This document shows positions 1 through 10,339 of a DNA stretch of 64,000 nucleotides, piece by piece (within the stretch, counting starts at the first letter, position 1; each line of letters opens with the position of its first letter). The notes under the pieces were generated by a model. That model was not told the origin of the DNA and did not search any database. It saw nothing but the letters and a program-made list of their open reading frames with translations. Source of the DNA: Aurelia coerulea (lineage: Eukaryota > Cnidaria > Scyphozoa > Semaeostomeae > Ulmaridae); the NCBI GenBank assembly GCA_039566865.1, contig CM076951.1, positions 12,409,484-12,473,483 of the forward strand. The letters run 5' to 3'. The position numbers and the translations under genes were made by a program.

Positions 1-2
1 GC

Positions 3-455
3 TTTTTAAAGCATGCCAAGAAGTTTCTACCAAGGGAAACTCTTGAGAATCTTTACACAGGTATTGTTGAGCCACACTTTCGATACTGTTGTTCTGTTTG
101 GGGTTGTTGTGGTTCTAGTGAAATCAAGCAGCTACAGAAGCTTCAAAACCGAGCTGCCAGGATTGTTACGAATAGCAGCTTTGACTCCCCAAGCAGGCCA
201 CTTATCGAAAGGCTGGGCTGGAAGACCATTGAACAACTCATCAGTAATGAGTCAAAAACAATGGTCTTCAAGTCACTCAATGACCTGGCTCCGCAATACT
301 TGAAAAGCCTTTTCAAAAGAAATTCACAATGCTCCACCCGTTGCCTTCGAAATACCGAGACTGACCTGAGGGTACCAAAGAAAACATCTGCAAATGGGCA
401 GAAATGTTTCTCTTTTAGGGGTGCAAAATTGTGGAATAGCCTTTCAGCTGAGTGA
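3..455 (+). pseudogene. LINE reverse-transcriptase C-terminal fragment (CR1/L2-like)
   Basis: An open frame runs from the window edge to a TGA at 453-455. It resembles the C-terminal part of non-LTR retrotransposon ORF2 proteins: a thumb-like stretch with VEPHFRYCCSVWG, then LQKLQNRAARIVT and a Trp-rich tail ending in FSFRGAKLWNSL. The active-site motifs lie upstream of the window, so only the last 150 codons are visible. The frame is unbroken, so the copy is either recent or simply cut by the window edge. The 3' untranslated region and pentamer tail follow directly. The CR1/L2 assignment is from recalled motifs. Confidence 0.8.
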
Positions 456-886
456 AAGCAGGCATCCTCTCTTAATAGCTTCAAAACATCTATTTAGATA
501 ACTACAGGGGTGGGGCCTGCGGCGGTGGCGCTGGTTGTCCTTGGGTGGCGGGCCGGCTTGGGGCGAATGGCGGTCATGGTTTCTATCGCTGTTCGCTCCG
601 GGTTGTCGTGTCACCGGGGGGCTGCCGGTGCTGGCGCTGCAGGTTCTGCCCCTGTCAGAGACTTAGGATTTGTTTTTCTTTCTTGTTTTTATTTCTAATA
701 TGTATATAAATAATCAATTCTTGTAAATAGGTTTTTAATATTATGGTTTCTATTGTAATTAGGGTTAAGGTAATTTATTTGGTATTTTTGTATAGTAATA
801 GTTTTTATCGGAGGGCCCCTTGAAAAACGGTTTTTACCGAAGGGCAACCCTCCTAAAATAAATCAAATGAAATGAAATGAAATGAC
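456..886 (+). mobile_element. LINE 3' UTR with stem-loop and (GAAAT)n tail
   Basis: After the ORF stop there is a 430-bp noncoding tail. Near its end, 810-855 can fold into a stem-loop (GGAGGGCCCC pairing with the later GGGCAACCCTCC region). The element then ends in about four copies of the GAAAT pentamer at 865-885. Short-repeat tails in place of poly(A) are usual for CR1/L2-type LINEs, and the hairpin may be the RT recognition site. Confidence 0.7.
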
Positions 887-1160
887 AGCCACGAGAAAGA
901 ATTACAGGTTTGCAGGTTGTTTTCTGCCACAGCAAACTTCAGCGAGTTCTGAGCCGCTCCCTGCAGTCCATTCAAATGCATTCCTTGGTCACTTGCCATC
1001 ATTGTGATCGCCTATCATCCCTCTCCACATCTTCACGTTTTGTTTTGTGATTGGACACATCACTATGTAGAAATGAGCAGAAACTTGCGGCCATTGCTCT
1101 CTGGCCTGAAATCTCTCGATGATCAAGGGTCGCAAATTGGTCCTTTCCTGTGCAGAGACA
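887..1160. other. No recognisable feature
   Basis: Unique-looking AT-rich sequence between the LINE tail and the next inverted repeat. The short ORFs here have no family signature. Confidence 0.4.
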
Positions 1161-1500
1161 ACTTTTCGGCTACGCAAATCCGGGGGTTGCTTCACAATAA
1201 TATGTGAAAGTGAGGCTCTCACAACAGGGTGGAAATGGCACGAAATTATATCTGTGGAGAACATGCTTGTCTAAATAACAATTTTTACGATGTGCAACAT
1301 GAACAACTCAACATTGATCAAGCTATGGTATGTGTCAAATTGCTATGTTTTTTTACTTTACGAATGTTTTCCCTGAAATGCACATGTTACTCTAAAATCA
1401 TTGACCAAATATGCAGGAATGATAGATGACTATTGTGAATCAACCCCCGGAGGTTGACATGTTATTGTGAAGCAACCCCCGGATTTGCATAGCCGCAAAG
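1161..1500. mobile_element. Short inverted-repeat element (MITE-like)
   Basis: About 43 bp at 1161-1204 (core AATCCGGGGGTTGCTTCACA) returns as a nearly perfect reverse complement at 1459-1500. The 255 bp between are noncoding and carry a third partial copy of the CAACCCCCGGAG motif near 1441. A clear target duplication was not found, so the ends are approximate. Confidence 0.55.
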
Positions 1501-1969
1501 TGCAATCCTCTTATTTTTTGCAGCCAGAACAGTCTGACGGATAGGATATGAGTCCCACCAACAACACAAGGCACTGATGTGATGAAGGTGGTGGTTTGAC
1601 CTACTGTATAGTATCTGCCTGAAGCATTCTGAAAGCAACACGAGAGAATTACAACACTGTGTCACTCATTTTATTTGGTTGTACTGCAGCAATATATAGG
1701 GTTTATTGGGGCAAATTAAGTGGTAAGTATGTGGTACAAATTATTTTGCTACAATCTTTGTTCACAGTATTCCAGCCCCAACCACTCGGAACTACCCTCC
1801 CTGATAAACAAAATACATGTAATGATTTATCAGTTGAACGTCTGCTGTTTCCCACAATTAACACTACCTATTTTACCCTGCAGGCCCTTACCCTTTAATC
1901 TAAAATAATTAATAATAATAGTGTGGAAAGAAGGGCTTACGGCAGGAGTTTGATCAACAGGCAAGAAAG
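1501..1969. other. No recognisable feature
   Basis: AT-rich stretch with short ORFs only. I see no repeat, RNA or coding signature. Confidence 0.4.
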
Positions 1970-2119
1970 TTAACAAGTTCCCATTACTACTTGATGTATC
2001 AGACACAAAGTTTCAACATAATATCCAGTCCAATTCTCAGCCAGAAAAAAGAAAATAATTGGAATCAAGGCCTCACAACTACTTATAACAAAATCAAAAG
2101 TAAAGGTCAAGGAACACAC

Positions 2120-2374
2120 GTTTCTGTTCCTTTTTTTAGTTTCAAACTCATCAGATTCATCCACTTGATTCTCGCATTCCATTTCTTCATCTTCAATATG
2201 GAAACTTTCATCTGCTTCATGCATTATCTCATCTTCACTATCATCAGAATTAACTGATTCATTTTTGTCCTTGTCATTCTGATTTGGAGTAACAATCTTC
2301 TGCTTTTTAGGTGCCCTTCTCTTGCTCAGTCGTTCTGAAGAAGTATCACAGAAGTGCATTACTTTATACTTCAT
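2120..2374 (-). CDS. Possible exon: acidic, lysine-rich nuclear-type segment
   Basis: An ORF on the minus strand opens with a basic cluster (SKRRAPKKQK, like a nuclear localisation signal). A long Asp/Glu/Ser-rich stretch follows, then a second basic patch (KKRNRN). The bias is typical of disordered regions of nuclear proteins. The remaining part of the ORF, down to 1970, is hydrophobic and looks like intron read-through, so an exon would end near 2120. No flanking exon was identified. It could also be chance composition. Confidence 0.25.
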
Positions 2375-2597
2375 TGACAGTTGTTCATAGTAACAGTATC
2401 TTACTGTTACTGTATTTTAGACTAATACAAAGAATAATTTTAATTGCAATTAATATTTGAAATTGCAAAAAAGGTTATACTGTATGTATACCTTTTACTA
2501 AGTCCGCCTATTTTATTATGGTTGATGAGGGCCCCTGCAGTGGCATAAGACGCATTGTTTACTGTGAATTATCTTCAGTTGATTGATGCACAGGAGT

Positions 2598-3010
2598 AAC
2601 CAATTTTTTATAAGAAACTGCTTATAGGAAAGAAAGGCTCAATTTTTCAAAAGTTAAGTAAAGAACCCTTCCTGAATTTAAAAGCTAAGAAACTTTGTAA
2701 TTTGCAGTTTTAATTTTCCAAGTGCACTAATAAATGTTTTGACACTGCAACATTATAGCATAAATGCTTTTACACTGTACAATTATAGCAACTGTTTGGA
2801 CATTTTTGAGTGGGATTTATGTTATTGACTACTTATTTTGAGATCTTACTAAGTGATTTCGGAGCCCCCGTCACAAAGCCAAATTAACTCTACACTTCTG
2901 GCATTAAAAATATAAGGAACACAAAAGAAAATTTTCACAGCAAAATGGCCAAAAATTTAAGAAACTGCCTAGCAGCCCGGACCTCAGTTTCTTGTAAAAA
3001 ATATGTGTAA
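2598..3010 (+). mobile_element. MITE family A, long copy
   Basis: A 410-bp noncoding repeat beginning TTTTTATAAGAAACTG and ending in the reverse complement, CAGTTTCTTGTAAAAA. The body (TTTTGACACTG, ACTAAGTGATTT, AACTCTACA, CAAAATGGCC) recurs at 48108-48460 and partly at 7195-7410 and 17850-17975. Shared ends and several diverged copies mark a non-autonomous DNA transposon. Confidence 0.7.
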
Positions 3011-3499
3011 TGACTTTGTTTCATCACATATATTTGTTTTGTAATACTATTAAAGTTTTGCAAAACATCCCCCTTTTCTCGAAAATACAAACTTTCAAGA
3101 ACTTTACTTACGACACAGTCTTTTTATTCTTTATAGAAAATCCTGGCATAGGCTCAGCTTCGTGTTTGGGGAAAGAGAAAAATAGCAAGATATTATCCCT
3201 CCCCAACTTAGCCAGGTTAGGATACCAATGGGTTCAAAATTTAAGACTCAAAGAATCAATTCAAAACAAATAAGAGGACTGTATAAATTCTTGGCTCACT
3301 TCTCAATCGCAGTCAATAACTAAGCATCACAGCATATCATATCAATAAGCATCTAAATTCTCCACACACACGAAAAAACAATAAAACAAAGTCACCTGGT
3401 TGTCTCTTCATGGCAAATCACGGCTTCACGATACACAAACTATCACAATACCAAAATACGATTATTCTTATTCAATGAGATAATATTCTTGACTGTTCA

Positions 3500-3595
3500 T
3501 AGATACTTCAATTCTTGAGAGTTCAATTCTTTAGAGTTCAAATTCTTCAGACTTAAATTCTTGAGAGTTCACTTCTTTAGAGTTCAAATTTCGAC
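3500..3595. repeat. Short imperfect tandem repeat (TTCTTGAGAGTTCAA type)
   Basis: Four to five imperfect units of about 18 bp alternating TTCTTGAGAGTTCA and TTCTTTAGAGTTCAAA. It lies just downstream (minus sense) of the Gypsy integrase remnant and could be part of its 3' region. Confidence 0.5.
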
Positions 3596-3609
3596 CATTT
3601 CATTTACCA

Positions 3610-4326
3610 TCACACACAAAACTTAAGAGCAAAAACAATTTGTGACGACTCGTGAAAAAAACTCCTTCCTTTCTTTTTAAAAGACTTCAACAACAACAAC
3701 GTTTGGTTAAATCGCTCGACCTGTCCATTTCCCTGAGGATGGTATGGTGTGGTGCGAAAATGACGAATTCCACATAATTGTTCTAGGCCCTTCATCAAGT
3801 GATTTTCCAATTCAGCACCTTGATCATGGTGTATACGCATCGGAAAGCCAGATCGAAGGATGAAATCATTATAGAGCTTATCTACAACTGTCGAGGCTGC
3901 CTTATTCTTTGTTGCGTAGGCTTGTGCATAACGAGTAAAGTGATCCATTATTACCAATATATATTCGAAACCAACACTTTTCTCCAAATGTAAGAAATCA
4001 ATGGAAACAAGTTCAAATGGTTGCGTTGTTGCAATGCTTGAAAGAGGTGCTCGTGAAACTGTGTTCGGTTTTCGTTGAATTTTACAAGGACAAGTTTTTG
4101 TGGTATAGGTCTCAATATCTGAACGCATGTTCCGCCAAAAGAATTGTTGTGTGACTAACTGAAACACTCGCTCGCTCCCGAGATGACCCATTTCGTCGTG
4201 CAACTCGCGATAGACCATACGTTTAAACTTCTGCGGCAATACTATTTGGTCATAGTCACTAGTTTTACGGTGAAGACTGCCTTCTCTGTCGATGTAAAGT
4301 TTATCCCATCCGAGTAACAGTATCAA
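3610..4326 (-). pseudogene. Ty3/Gypsy integrase remnant
   Basis: The minus-strand frame encodes the integrase N-terminal zinc-binding region (H...H in ELHDEMGHLG, then the CPC pair) followed by the RNase-H-like core. The three catalytic acids are visible: Asp in SIDFLHLE, Asp in HHDQGAE and Glu in GQVERFNQ. The match degrades after QTLLLL and ends at a stop, so the C-terminal domain is lost. At about 4330 it abuts the Penelope-like remnant on the other strand. No protease, RT or RNase H region and no LTR pair were found. This is an isolated fragment of a Ty3/Gypsy element. Confidence 0.85.
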
Positions 4327-4337
4327 GAAGTCTTGAA

Positions 4338-4838
4338 TTGAAAAAGAATTGGAAAGAAAAGACCGATCAAGACCAAACAAATGTCTTGAAGCAATGGGCA
4401 AAAAAAATCAACGACAAAAATTCAATAATTACAAAAGACAAAGCCATGCATACATCAGCTTCATCCCAACAACTGGACACATCTATGCCAATTTCAGTTG
4501 ACGCAAATGCTACACAAAGCCAAGCTTCAGCAGTGCCCAAACCAAGTCCGTCCAAGCAGCTACCGCTGAAACAGCCACATCAAAATGCTCCACAACAACA
4601 ACAGCATCAGTGCCCACAACAATTTCAAAAACAACAACAGCAACACCACAGCCAAAGAAACCATTTCCATGCTTCACCACCACACCAGGGTTTCCAACGA
4701 TTCCAACATCAACCTTACAACACTACTGCTTCAAAAAACTACCAAGGCCTGAAATATCCAAGACCTCCTCGACTCCTTCCGCTAAAATCATCAACCTTTC
4801 GTCCTTCCGCTTGGCACACAGACATGTCTCGCTTCTAA
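4338..4838 (+). pseudogene. Gln/Pro/His-rich ORF of a Penelope-like element
   Basis: A 166-codon frame with a basic N-terminus and long Q/P/H-rich stretches (residues ~70-125). Its 3' part overlaps the reading frame that carries the conserved Penelope-like N-terminal motif. One explanation is a single protein with a frameshift near 4740-4790. The other is a separate upstream ORF. The sequence alone does not decide. Confidence 0.5.
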
Positions 4839-5371
4839 CCAAAGGACCACAATTCACCCCAGTAAGCAAACCAAAGAACGCTTTCAAATCTGACATTAAG
4901 GATTTCACTCGGAAAGGGAAAATACGAGAAGTTTTTGCAGATAAAGAAAATGAAGATATTTCATTACATAGAAACAAATCAAATAGACCAATTTACATAA
5001 AAAACAAAGAAATAAATACCATTTGCAGTTTTATTGAACTTTTAGAACCAGAAAAACATTTTGCCAACAACAATCTTTCAAACGAAGAAAGAACTGCTTT
5101 ACAAGAATTGACAAAAAGAGATGATATCGTCATAAAGAGGGCCGATAAAGGTGGCAATTTCGTCATATTAGATAAGTCTTTTTATAGAGATAAGCTTGTC
5201 ATGCAGGATCACCTTAATGGAAACGATTACAAAGAAACTGCGATGAATCAAGATGAATTAGTGATGAAAAATATTAAAACTTTCGTAAAAAAGTATAAAG
5301 ACATTTTAACATCCAAGGAACAAAACTTTATTACAGATTTCGCACGGAAAAGCAGCAATTTTTACATTCTA
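4765..5371 (+). pseudogene. Penelope-like retroelement RT, N-terminal part
   Basis: This frame carries signatures of Penelope-like element polyproteins: the LLTKGPQFTP motif, a helical stretch (LSNEERTALQELTKRDD), then IVIKRADKGGNFVILD and an NDYKE-type motif leading to SNFYILP. The RT catalytic motifs and GIY-YIG domain are absent. The reading frame is interrupted at 5371 by a TA-flanked insertion and resumes at 6174 for about 50 nt (HKSKEIINAI) before it decays. The family assignment is from recalled motif order. Confidence 0.75.
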
Positions 5372-6173
5372 CCGGGTGACTCAGAAAAAAGTGACCCAAC
5401 GCAATCTGCTTTAGAAAAATAAGTACGCTGCAGATTGAAATACTTCAAATGTTGTTCTGTTGCTAAAAGACTGGCCTACATTAAGAGTATTTTTTGGAAT
5501 TTTTTTCGGCACTATAAATTTGCCAAATTAAAGATTTTGAGAGAATTGGCAAGCTTGAAATCCACAAAAAGTCATCAAGAGCAGGGGATCGATTGAAAAC
5601 CCTTTCAGATCTTCAAAGCAATGAGGAAGGTGTTTAATTACAGCCTGGGAATAGGGAGCTCAGTTAAAAGTTTCCAGATCAAGTTTATGGTCCCTAGGTA
5701 CCTAAAAATTTTGAGCTGAACATAAATGTTCTTTGTAAACTTGTGGAATTTCAGAGGGATTCAATTTCCACGCAAATCGAAATGTTCAACAATTGCTTAC
5801 AGAAAAGCAGGAGTATCCTAGTCCCTTGAGACAAGAATATTTAGGTATCTAGGGACTACCAACTTGCTCTGACGATATTCGACTGAGTTGCCTATTCCCA
5901 GGCTGAAATGAAACATGCTCCTTGTTGTTTTGAAGATCTGAAAAGGCTACAAATCGATCCCCTGTTTTTGACAACTTTTTGAAGGTTTCAAGCATGCCCT
6001 TTTTCTCAAAATCCTTAATTCGGAATATTTACCATGTCGAAAAAAATTGTGAAAAATACTCATAATGTAGGCTAGTCTTTTAGCGACAGAACAATGTTTG
6101 AAGTATTTCAATAAGCCACTTACTTTTCTTTCCATGAAAGATTGCGTTGGGTCACTTTTTTTGGGTCACCCGG
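5372..6173. mobile_element. 802-bp foldback element with TA target duplication
   Basis: Ends are CCGGGTGAC and GTCACCCGG, flanked on both sides by TA (5370-5371 and 6174-6175). Almost the whole element is an imperfect palindrome: 5372-5775 pairs with 5780-6173. It sits inside the Penelope-like frame, and removing it together with one TA rejoins that frame exactly. A TA duplication suggests mobilisation by an IS630/Tc1/mariner-type transposase. No transposase is encoded. Confidence 0.8.
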
Positions 6174-6225
6174 TACCAAACATTCACAAATCCAAGGAAA
6201 TTATTAACGCCATACACCAAATTTC
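6174..6225 (+). pseudogene. Penelope-like element continuation after the insertion
   Basis: Beyond the foldback element the interrupted frame continues for about 17 codons (HKSKEIINAI) and then meets a stop. Everything further downstream of the RT is missing. Confidence 0.6.
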
Positions 6226-6439
6226 CTAAAATAGGCCATTTTTGTACAAAAAATCAATGCTTTTATAAAGACAGATTCTACTGACCAAACATGTTTGCAT
6301 ACTTACGAAAATTCGACCAGAGTCGTCACATTTTTCAGCAAACAAAAAGTGATCATCATACACCAAAAGCATCCTTGCTGCCACTTGTTGAGCCTGACGC
6401 ACCCTTGCAGTTAGTATCAATCGGTTAAGCCACCTTGCT

Positions 6440-6603
6440 AGAAGATGATAATGTTTACAGATATATCCTGCTCATAGGAGATGTGTTTTCAAAATACATT
6501 GAAGGAGTGCCACTACAGAACCAATCAGCTCCCACAGTCACATCAGCCGTCTTCAACTCGTGGATCTTGAAACATGGGTGTCCTTCCTATCTATTGGGTT
6601 TGG
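6440..6603 (+). pseudogene. Retrotransposon integrase core fragment
   Basis: About 50 codons reading through YILLIGDVFSKYIEGVPL and HGCPSYL resemble the first half of a Gypsy-type integrase catalytic core, including the D-x-FSKY segment. It is on the opposite strand to the integrase at 3610-4326 and shares little with it, so it belongs to a different element. Nothing coding is preserved on either side. Confidence 0.6.
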
Positions 6604-6629
6604 GTTTACATTGACTTTTTGGTTTTCAT

Positions 6630-6733
6630 TGAATTCCGCGTTTTGTGCTGGGACCTATGCCTGAGCAAAAAACGCGGACATTCACGGACGCGGACTACAA
6701 TTCCGCAAAGTCCACGTGGTCCACGTTATAGAC
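6630..6733. repeat. Fragment of the CGCGTTATGGACCTGGCC repeat family
   Basis: ATTCCGCGTTTT, AAAAAACGCGGACA and a terminal CCACGTTATAGACCTGGCC match pieces of the large palindromic element at 27713-29736. This is a small, diverged relic. Confidence 0.6.
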
Positions 6734-6744
6734 CTGGCCCCTTG

Positions 6745-7172
6745 AGGATATTGGAATTCTATACCATGCTGGTTGGTGCATCAAAAGGGCAAGAGATGAC
6801 ATTCAAAAGATGCCCACAATTATTGAAGTTATGACAACAGCTTCAGACAGGATTTTAGTTAGGAAAGAGATAGTAGAAGAAGTCTTAAAGATGATAGGAT
6901 ATGATATGCTAACTGAAAAAGATGGATAAAGGTTCATTGTCCATGATAAGTTTTTAGGATTTTTCAAGCTGCTTCACAATAAATTCTCCAATTCTATGAA
7001 GTAAAGCTCAGAAAAAATGCAAACAGATGCCGTTAAAATGTGTTTCAAAGAGCTGTCTCAAGACAAGGAATTAAGAAATGCCTGCAATATTAGTACAGCA
7101 TCATCACATTTGGATCTTCATAAGAGAGCTGGCCTCCTCATAGTTTTGAAGCATGGAATATTTCATAAATAG
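6745..7172 (+). pseudogene. Degenerate coding remnant of unknown family
   Basis: A single frame can be followed for about 140 codons with only two internal stops and coding-like composition (RILVRKEIVEEVLKMIGYDM near 6855; KMCFKELSQDKELRNACN near 7040; a C-terminal LLIVLKHGIFHK then TAG at 7170-7172). Two stops in 140 codons, with no frame change, look like recent decay of a real protein end. I do not recognise the family. It may be the tail of a transposon protein, given its setting. Confidence 0.35.
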
Positions 7173-7194
7173 GTACTTAAGACTATGTCTATTG

Positions 7195-7410
7195 TTTATT
7201 GTCTGAAGTTTATTGACTTGTTTGGACATCTTACTAAGTAATTTGGGAGACCTTTTAAGTAAACTAAATGAACTCTACATACACTTCCAGCATCAAAGAT
7301 ATTAGAAACACCAAAGAAACTTTTGGAAACCAAGAAGAGCAAGATGGCCCAAAGATTTAGGAAACTGCCAAAGCCCTGCACCTTAGTTTCTTATAAAAAA
7401 TATGTGTATT
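7195..7410 (+). mobile_element. MITE family A, 3' partial copy
   Basis: This repeats the 3' half of the copy at 2598-3010 (TCTTACTAAGTAATTTGGGAG, AACTCTACA, AGATGGCCCAAA) and ends in the shared TTAGTTTCTTATAAAAAATATGTGTA-type terminus. Confidence 0.65.
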
Positions 7411-8159
7411 TATTACCATCCCATGTGATGTTTTAAATGTAAAGAAGCATATCTCCAGTAGAAGTATTAGAGAGTATATGGCAATTTGTGCATCTAAAAA
7501 ATAAGAGACCATGGCCTGATCTAAGTTTGTTATAAAGCAAAGCATGGTTCTAAAGAAGAAGAAAGAGCAATACATATACCGTGTCCCCGAGTAAATTCCC
7601 GAAAACTATACCCTGTCCCGGAGTAAATTAAAAAAAAAACGATACCCTGCTCTTGAGTTTCTTGATACAAAATTGTAGGCTGCATGTTCATTTTGGTATC
7701 GTTTGAGATAAAACTGTTTCAAATTTATGTATTTGACTTGTAAGATAGTAGGCCTATGTTAGATCCGCAAAATATGGTGTGAAAAGCTATGATCATATGT
7801 ATCATTGTCATTTTATTTTGTGAATAAGCCCCCGTCTCCAATATGCCCCCTCTCTTAAAACATCCCTCTCTGGAATATGGGAAGTTAAATAAGTCCACGG
7901 GGGGCTTAATGGAGCTTTTAGGGTACTGCTAAAAGCACTCGCTGCTCTAGAACATGGATGGGATGATTGCCGGTCAGTCCCTTGCACTTGGTTGCAAACC
8001 CAGTGAACCTCGTTGGTCCACACCAAGGTACCAATAATTTTAAAAATGAAGTCTCCAAAGATTGGATCTCTTTTTTCTCCTTGCCGCCTGTTGGTGCTTT
8101 CTATCCTGTTAAAGAAGGTCTGATGCCCATATAAATGCATTGTGTCAAATTCCCAAAGA
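7411..8159. other. No gene; weak repeat relic
   Basis: The only structure is 7578-7665, where phrases such as ATACCCTGTCCCGGAG and ATACCCTGCTCTTGAG resemble the internal repeats of the G-run-bounded elements. The rest is featureless. Confidence 0.4.
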
Positions 8160-8163
8160 ACTC

Positions 8164-8390
8164 CTCCTCGCTTCCAACACTTCCAACGCTGCCAGTGCAT
8201 CCAACGCTTCCAACATACCCAACACTTCCAATGCATTCAACGCTTTCATCATATCCAACGCATCCAACACTTTCAATGCTTCCAACACTTCCAACGCATC
8301 CAATGATTCCGACATATCCAACACTTCCAATGCATCCAACACTTCCAACGCATCCAACGCTTCCAAAGCATCCAACACATCCAAGGCCGG
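8164..8390. repeat. TCCAACRC minisatellite
   Basis: About 25 imperfect tandem copies of a 9-bp phrase (TTCCAACAC / ATCCAACGC). Because the period is a multiple of three, at least four frames stay open. The Asn/Ser-, Thr/Leu/Pro-, Gly/Val/Ser- and Leu/Asp/Ala-rich ORFs seen here are artefacts of the repeat. Confidence 0.9.
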
Positions 8391-8427
8391 TAAGAGTATC
8401 CACCTTCAATGCAAAGCGCATTGCCCA

Positions 8428-8714
8428 GGGGGGGGGGTACATGACTTGAGGATGGATGGGGGTCTGCAGCCCGGCTTTCAGAATGCTACCCCCTTCTAAG
8501 TACCCAGACTTGCTTTTGATACCCACTTTTATGATGAATGTTGGCGAAAAACTGTCCATTTTAACAATTTTTGCGAATCTCAGGGAAACCCCACCCTTGT
8601 TTATGGAAAATCTGCCGAAAAGAACCCTTTTTTAGAGAATTTTGGGCCCAAAAACTCACTCATATGGGCGGCACATACCCATACCCTAAATATGTTATGT
8701 ACCCCCCCCCCCCC
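8428..8714. mobile_element. G-run-bounded element, copy 1
   Basis: Starts with 10 G then TACATGAC and ends with GTTATGTA then 14 C, so the ends are inverted repeats made of a homopolymer plus TACATRAC. The body of about 285 bp is noncoding. Confidence 0.6.
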
Positions 8715-9180
8715 GTGGCACGCTGAAACTACACTGGAGCGACAACAACTACACCAATTCACATCAATTTGATGAGCGTAAGTTGATGGTCCCTGTGTAG
8801 TGAGGCTAGTGCTGCCACGCCACCATGTGCACGCCATCCACGCCTTTGATCAATTTAGGCGCGAAAAAGATTACCCAGCTGGATCTTTCCAGGATCGTTA
8901 GATGAGAGGTGGACGCCATACATTTGACGAAGGTATGTCTCTATTTTTATCATTTCTTTAGGTATTTGGCGCTAAAAGCTGCAACTTTACCTGTTACGCT
9001 GGGCTGGAACTCAACAGTCAGTAGTTTACATGGAATTTGATTTACAACACCCAGTCAATTAGGTAGGCCCATACAAATACCTGTTAGGCCTCAGATTTCC
9101 ATCCATCATGGCGCGGAGCGCCAGAATATAGAGAAGCCAGAGCGGAGAGAAATTCTGTTTTGGCCAGAATATGGAGAAAA
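8715..9180. other. No recognisable feature
   Basis: Moderately GC-rich stretch with no gene, RNA or clear repeat. Confidence 0.4.
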
Positions 9181-9348
9181 TCTATATAGAACGTACTATT
9201 TTATCAAATCTCGTCGTTTGTAGATTTGTAGATAAAGTAGATTAACGAGATTAACTTGTTAATTGTAATGTAAATTTTTGTCATGGCCCCCTGCCTGCAA
9301 AGTGACCTCTTTGTCGACAGGGTTGCCTGTTAAAATGAATGAATGAAA
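9181..9348 (+). mobile_element. LINE-like 3' tail with (AATG)n end
   Basis: The region ends GGCCCCCTGCCTGC...GACAGGGTTGCCTGTTAAAATGAATGAATG. This is the same plan as the LINE tail at 810-886: a GGCCCC/GGG hairpin followed by a short repeat. It is probably a 5'-truncated LINE of a related family. Confidence 0.45.
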
Positions 9349-9418
9349 GTATCCATTATTAGACATTTATATGGCTTGTTTTAGCTGATTTACCATGAGC
9401 TGGCTCTTTAACCTATTC

Positions 9419-10268
9419 GTACTGGGGGGGGGGGCTTTTTCGCCCCCCCCCCCTACCAGACTTTACTGCGTTACGCTAAAACTACAAGAGATATAACCAC
9501 CAGTTTTGGTGATTTTTACTCAAATTTCATAGGCAATTAAAGTCTTAACATTTCATTGTTCTACCTCTATCATGTGACCACAGTAATACCATATTTGGAG
9601 AGTAGTCAACAATAAAAAACTTAAAATTTCCATAGTTTTCGTGTCGTTTGCTTGATCGATCGCAAACATGCACCATTCGATTGCATTTCATGATTACTTT
9701 CACTTGATATATAAATATTTTTCATATTTGTTGATGTCAGCAAAATTTTATATCTATGACGTCATTCACATTTATGATGTCATTGCTCTAATAAAGAAGT
9801 GTAAAATATAAATTTCTTTAGTCTAATTTGCTTCATCTTATTAATTTGATTCATTTTAAGTCTATATTTACCAGATAAAAGGACAGGACTGGCAAAAACC
9901 TGGGATGAAAATAAAGCATGCAACAAAAGGCTAATTTTAAGCTAATTGTGCTAAAAATAGAAACTAAAAAATTGTGTAAAGTATATGTTTTTGAACTATG
10001 ACATATTTCCTACTATTTGAAACAAATTTGGAGAAAATCGGTTGAGTGGTTGATTAAATAGAATTTTTCTGGTTAAGAAGGTATAAATTTGCCAATTTTC
10101 CTCAGTTTTTCGGTTGCCTAGCAACGAATCACGTGACTTATTAATTGTCATTGTTACATTTCAATAGCCAATTGTCTAAAGAACAATAGGGGTAAGTCTT
10201 ATTGTTATATCGTTTGTAGTTTCGGAGAAAAAGAGGGAAGGTGAAAAACGCCCCCCCCCCCCAGTACA
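9419..10268. mobile_element. G-run-bounded element, copy 2
   Basis: The left end GTACTGGGGGGGGGGG-CTTTTTC is mirrored at 10240-10268 by GAAAAACG, a C run and AGTAC. About 850 bp lie between, AT-rich and noncoding. A second C run directly after the left end (9443-9453) makes the left terminus itself a hairpin. Confidence 0.55.
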
Positions 10269-10339
10269 AAGTACCTAAAAAATCGCCCAGTACAGATTGC
10301 CTGCAGATAGATGCCTGCTTGTAAATCGTTTTCCTCCTT

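Noticed and set aside
8101..8559. Gly/Val/Ser-, Asn/Ser- and Thr/Pro-rich repeat proteins
   Set aside because: They are produced by the 9-bp minisatellite, which keeps several frames open on both strands.
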